Shown in pieces: positions 6,814 to 10,000 of a stretch of DNA of 10,000 nt. Position numbers and translations under genes: made by a program. Position 1 is the stretch's first letter. Each line of letters opens with the position of its first letter. Source of the stretch: Zymomonas sp. (lineage in GTDB: Bacteria > Pseudomonadota > Alphaproteobacteria > Sphingomonadales > Sphingomonadaceae); assembly GCF_020216885.1 (NCBI RefSeq), contig NZ_JAIWON010000041.1:1-10000 (forward strand), given 5' to 3'. The notes under the pieces are model-generated. The model had not been told where the DNA came from. It saw only the letters and a list, made by a program, of their open reading frames with translations, and did not search any database.

Positions 6814-8086
6814 ACAAAGGCTTGAACGGGTCTCCTGTCGGAAGTGTTTTAGAAACATCTTCCGCTGTTTGTGCCTTTTTGTCCTCTGCCTGCATTAACT
6901 GTTTCATCGCTTGGTCTTGACCTTGGCCTGACCCTTGCGCTCGCGCAATATAACCGCGTGATTTCTCGATTTCGTCAGACAAGACATCAACTGTCTGTTT
7001 CATCGAAGACAAGGCTTGGACTTTATATTGGTCAATAGAATCCATGGTTGCATAGATATTGCTAAAGGCACGCTTCAGAACATCGAGCGGGATCGTGGCC
7101 GAAGCCGCTTGTTTCTGAATCTCTCCGGTCTGGTTTCTCAACATTTCGCCAGTGGAATCGATAATATTCGCCGTTGTGCTGTTCAAAGCATTGATCTGTT
7201 CCAAAACCAATTTTTGGTTGGTTAAGGCCTGTGCCACGGTCACGGCTGTTTTTAAGGCGGCGACTGTCGTTGTCGAGGCGCGATCAACCCCTTTAATCAG
7301 TTCGATATTATTTTTTCTGACCAAATCTAATGCCAGATAGCCCTGAACACTGACGGCTAATTGGGTCAAAAGGTCAGTGACCCGTTGCCGGACATAGAAA
7401 AGCGCGCTTTCTCGCAAGGTCTTGGATTTGGCAGGATCGCTGATATCCAGTTCATGACTTTTGGCTTCCAACTGGCTATCCAGCGTTTTCGCCATATAAA
7501 TCATCTGTTCTAGACGCTCCAACGTCGCCCACAGGGTCTGGCGTTCAACATCAATCGCGGCATTATCTTTCAACAATTCATCTTTACCGCTTTCAAGACT
7601 GGCAAGAATGGTGCTGATATGGGATTGTGCCGATTTATAGCTGTCGAAATAATCGCGGAGCTTATTTCCAAAAGGAATAATGCCAAAAATCTTCTTGGGC
7701 GCGGTTAAATCACCGCGTTTTCCGGGATCAAGGTCTTCAATCACGCGCCGCAACTGGGCAAGATTGGAACCAATGGGGCTACTGCCATCCATGGCCTTAA
7801 CCGGTCGATCCAAAAAACGATTGGATTGATTGGCGGCTTCCCGAATTTCATTGCGCCCCAGATTGATAATAGAATCAACCTTTTTGCCAAATTCGGGACT
7901 ATTGGGATTTTCGGCAACCAATTCTTCAATAAAGCCGCTTACCTTGGCTTCAAGCTGGTTTTTTTTGCCATCATCCAATGGGACTAAACCATCGGCTTTT
8001 TCTGTTGGAACTGATGGGACAGGATCAGGGGGAGTCAGCTTTAAATCAGCCTTATTCTGACTATCGACGTTATTTTCTGTAACCAT
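6812..8086 (-). CDS. TelA-family toxic anion resistance protein
   Basis: Member of the TelA/YaaN/YceH family, linked to tolerance of tellurite and other toxic agents and to envelope stress; the biochemical role is not known. From the ATG at 8086 it is 424 residues with no signal peptide or membrane helix. A disordered, proline-rich start (1-40) is followed by the family core: NPNSPEFGKKVDSI (60-73), AANQSNRFLDRPV (84-96), a KKIFGIIPFGNKLRDYF block (131-147), long coiled-coil-prone helices (150-210), DLVRKNNIELIKGVDRAST (254-272) and TVAALKTAVTVAQAL (274-288). The tail (385-424) is glutamine-rich and low in complexity. An in-frame TTG sits directly before the ATG; the GGGGAG site upstream could serve either. 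The gene follows era by 83 bases with no clear terminator, so it may be in the same transcript, and it is coupled to the XpaC-like gene downstream. Confidence 0.9.
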   Translation of the reverse strand: MVTENNVDSQNKADLKLTPPDPVPSVPTEKADGLVPLDDGKKNQLEAKVSGFIEELVAENPNSPEFGKKVDSIINLGRNEIREAANQSNRFLDRPVKAMDGSSPIGSNLAQLRRVIEDLDPGKRGDLTAPKKIFGIIPFGNKLRDYFDSYKSAQSHISTILASLESGKDELLKDNAAIDVERQTLWATLERLEQMIYMAKTLDSQLEAKSHELDISDPAKSKTLRESALFYVRQRVTDLLTQLAVSVQGYLALDLVRKNNIELIKGVDRASTTTVAALKTAVTVAQALTNQKLVLEQINALNSTTANIIDSTGEMLRNQTGEIQKQAASATIPLDVLKRAFSNIYATMDSIDQYKVQALSSMKQTVDVLSDEIEKSRGYIARAQGSGQGQDQAMKQLMQAEDKKAQTAEDVSKTLPTGDPFKPL

Positions 8087-8169
8087 CAAGCGGCACTCCC
8101 CAACTATCCATCTGTAAAATCTGGCCTTTTATTTCCGGTCTTCAAGAGACGAAAAGAAATTTAATGCTT

Positions 8170-9090
8170 TTACTTGACCCATTCCAAACCGATTTCATTA
8201 TAAATGTCGCGATCTTCATCCCATCTCGGGCTGACTTTGACATGCAGGAATAGGTGGACTTTACAGCCTAAAATCTGGGACAATTCGGCGCGGGCTTTAC
8301 TGCCGATTTCTTTCAGTCTTGCGCCATGATGACCAACAACAATCGCCTTTTGGGAATCGCGGGCGATCAAGATTTGCTGATGAATAGCGACCGAGCCGTC
8401 TTTCCGTTCTTCATATTTTTCGGTTTCAACCGCTGCGGCATAGGGTAATTCATCATGCAGTTGTAAAAAGATCTGTTCGCGGGTGATTTCCGCTGCCAAC
8501 ATACGATCCGTGACATCGGACACCTGATCTTCGGGGAAATGCCATGGGCTTTCCGGCATCATATCCGCCAAAGAATGCTTAAGATCGGCAACCCCGTCAC
8601 CCGTGGTGGCTGAAACCATAAACAAGGCTTCCGGCTTAATCGCTTCATAAAGCTTTTGTGCCAAAGCCAGTAATTCAGCTTTCGGGGTAATATCGACTTT
8701 ATTCAGAATAATAACTTTAGGCTCTTTACGGGCAGAAACGGCTTCCACCAAAGGCTCAATCCGGCGGGTAAGACCAGAGGAGGCATCAACCACCAAAGCC
8801 ACCAGATTGGCACCTTCGGCACTGCCCCAAGCGGCAGCGACCATAGCACGATCAAAACGCTTTTTCGGGGTGAAAATACCGGGCGTATCCACTAACAAGA
8901 TCTGGGTTTGATCCTGTAAGGCAATACCCATTAAACGGGCGCGGGTTGTCTGCGCCTTGGGGCTGATAATGGCAATTTTCTGGCCAACCAACGCATTAAC
9001 AAGGGTTGATTTACCGGCATTCGGCGCACCCACAATGGCGACCAGACCGCAATGCTGGGCATTCTCTAAAGGCGTATTCGTATCTTTCAT
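8170..9090 (-). CDS. era: GTPase Era, 16S rRNA-binding ribosome assembly factor
   Basis: GTP-dependent factor that binds the 3' end of 16S rRNA and helps finish the small ribosomal subunit. The 306 residues show the complete G domain: P-loop GAPNAGKS (21-28), switch I SPKAQTTR (43-50), DTPG (68-71), NKVD (130-133) and SAT (160-162). The KH RNA-binding domain follows, with GHHG (253-256) as its GxxG loop within IVVGHHGARLKEIGSKAR. Length and motifs are typical and nothing is missing. The ATG is preceded by a weak GAAGAAAG site. In many alphaproteobacteria era follows rnc directly; here the gene upstream is an aminotransferase with its own terminator, so era needs a promoter inside 9091-9220, where I see no convincing pair of boxes. 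Confidence 0.97.
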   Translation of the reverse strand: MKDTNTPLENAQHCGLVAIVGAPNAGKSTLVNALVGQKIAIISPKAQTTRARLMGIALQDQTQILLVDTPGIFTPKKRFDRAMVAAAWGSAEGANLVALVVDASSGLTRRIEPLVEAVSARKEPKVIILNKVDITPKAELLALAQKLYEAIKPEALFMVSATTGDGVADLKHSLADMMPESPWHFPEDQVSDVTDRMLAAEITREQIFLQLHDELPYAAAVETEKYEERKDGSVAIHQQILIARDSQKAIVVGHHGARLKEIGSKARAELSQILGCKVHLFLHVKVSPRWDEDRDIYNEIGLEWVK

Positions 9091-9220
9091 TCTTTCTTCA
9101 TAGAGAGAAGCGGGGCGGAAAGGAATAGCGCTTCTTTTCCGGCATTATCCTTCTCTCTTTTTATTTGTGATAGAGGCATAATCACCATTCAAATGACAAG
9201 CTCTTTTCGCAAAGACGTTA

Positions 9221-9254
9221 ATAAAAAGGCCGCCTGCCAAAACAGAACGGCCTT
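9221..9254 (-). terminator. Terminator after the class-III aminotransferase gene
   Basis: On the minus strand a 7-bp GC-rich stem (AAGGCCG 9248-9254 with CGGCCTT 9226-9232) with a 15-base loop runs into TTTTTAT (complement of 9221-9227). It begins 31 bases beyond the aminotransferase stop and isolates that gene from era. Confidence 0.8.
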
Positions 9255-9285
9255 ATGAGATTAAATAGAAGCAAGCTGACGGCTA

Positions 9286-10000
9286 TTACCGACCTAATTT
9301 GGTCAGGCTGCGATCAAGCGCTCCAGTTAACCAATCAATATCACCCGTTTGGAAGGCCAAAGGTGGCCGCAATTTCAGAACATTACCATAAGGCCCCGCA
9401 ACCGAGGTCAGAACATGTTCATCGCGAAGCGCTTCGATCAGATCCAGTGCCAAATCTTTATCCGGTTCTTTGCTCTTGCGATCTTTCACCAATTCAAAAC
9501 CGATGAACAGACCCGCACCCCGAACATCTCCGACGGATTCATGCTTGTCTTGCAGTTTTTTCAGTTCACCCAAAAGTTCAGCCCCGACTTTTTGGGTATG
9601 CGCCTGAAGATTTTCTTCCTTGATGACATTCAAAACGGCCGAGGCCGCCGCCATTGAAACCGGATTGCCGCCGAATGTATTAAAATAAGGCACATGGTTA
9701 CTAAAGGCTTCCATTACTTCCTTGCGGGCAAAAAGACCGGAAACCGGAATACCATTCCCCATCGGTTTTCCCGTTGTGACGACATCAGGGATCAAGCCAT
9801 GCCGACCAAAGCCCCAGAAAGATTCACCTGTTCTAACAAAACCGGGCTGAACTTCATCGGCAATAAAAATACCACCATTTTTATGGACGACATCAATCGC
9901 CTCTTTCAAAAATCCGGCTTCCCCCGGCAAAACACCATCCGAAGAGAAAATCGAATCCGCCATAAATCCAGCAAATTTAATGCCATGGGCAGCCATATCA
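9286..10000 (-). CDS. Class-III PLP-dependent aminotransferase, C-terminal part (cut by window end)
   Basis: Fold-type I transaminase of the class-III (omega-aminotransferase) family. The visible 238 residues hold the cofactor half of the protein: IFIADEVQPGF, whose aspartate contacts the PLP ring nitrogen; VVTTGKPMGNGIPV, whose lysine forms the Schiff base; FNTFGGNPVS, with the phosphate-contacting threonine; and near the end RGAGLFIGFEL and VLKLRPPLAF, whose arginine usually binds the substrate carboxylate. The SIFSSDGV and GKPMGNG forms are most like the AGXT2-type branch (alanine-glyoxylate or beta-amino-acid aminotransferases and phospholyase relatives), so the substrate cannot be fixed. 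An ATG occurs at 9996, but the frame is open to the window edge and the family's N-terminal half is absent, so the real start lies outside. Confidence 0.93.
   Translation of the reverse strand, partial: DMAAHGIKFAGFMADSIFSSDGVLPGEAGFLKEAIDVVHKNGGIFIADEVQPGFVRTGESFWGFGRHGLIPDVVTTGKPMGNGIPVSGLFARKEVMEAFSNHVPYFNTFGGNPVSMAAASAVLNVIKEENLQAHTQKVGAELLGELKKLQDKHESVGDVRGAGLFIGFELVKDRKSKEPDKDLALDLIEALRDEHVLTSVAGPYGNVLKLRPPLAFQTGDIDWLTGALDRSLTKLGR

Noticed and set aside
1..10000. Mobile elements, CRISPR arrays, tRNA or rRNA genes, attachment sites
   Set aside because: No transposase or integrase, no repeated spacer pattern, no cloverleaf, and base composition looks even across the window.

Overview
The window looks like chromosomal DNA of an alphaproteobacterium, most probably a sphingomonad of moderate GC content. 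The strongest marker is a near-canonical CtrA cell-cycle response regulator. Codon use, the AT-rich intergenic regions and the gene set fit Zymomonas mobilis or a close relative; that species-level guess is inference, not proof. There are no RNA genes, insertion sequences, CRISPR arrays or other signs of mobile DNA, and no gene-free stretch longer than 300 bases.

Layout from left to right. (1) Positions 4-912, plus strand: a Tam41-type phosphatidate cytidylyltransferase-like protein, whose 5' end lies at the window edge. It converges on (2) 969-3149, minus strand: a three-domain DsbD/ScsB-like thiol:disulfide reductase. The two share a bidirectional terminator at 938-970. (3) 3309-5075, plus strand: a secreted gamma-glutamyltransferase, divergent from the DsbD-like gene and ending in a second two-way terminator at 5083-5130. 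(4) 5216-5920, minus strand: ctrA, preceded by a leader holding a perfect -10 box inside an imperfect palindrome and a CtrA half-site. (5) 6107-8086, minus strand: a tight pair consisting of a TelA-family toxic-anion-resistance protein followed, 9 bases later, by a small two-helix membrane protein resembling XpaC. (6) 8170-9090, minus strand: the GTPase Era. (7) 9286 to the window end, minus strand: the C-terminal part of a class-III PLP aminotransferase with its own terminator at 9221-9254.

How they fit together. Most of the window is housekeeping: CDP-DAG supply for phospholipids, periplasmic thiol reduction and glutathione turnover (the divergent dsbD/ggt pair), cell-cycle transcription control, ribosome assembly, and amino-group metabolism. 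era, the TelA gene and the XpaC-like gene have no clear terminator between them and may be one transcript ending at the hairpin at 6026-6088. ctrA then starts from its own promoter.

I found no convincing undescribed multi-gene system. The points most worth a second look are the bacterial Tam41-like enzyme, the TelA/XpaC-like membrane pair, the palindrome over the ctrA promoter, and the separation of era from its usual rnc partner.
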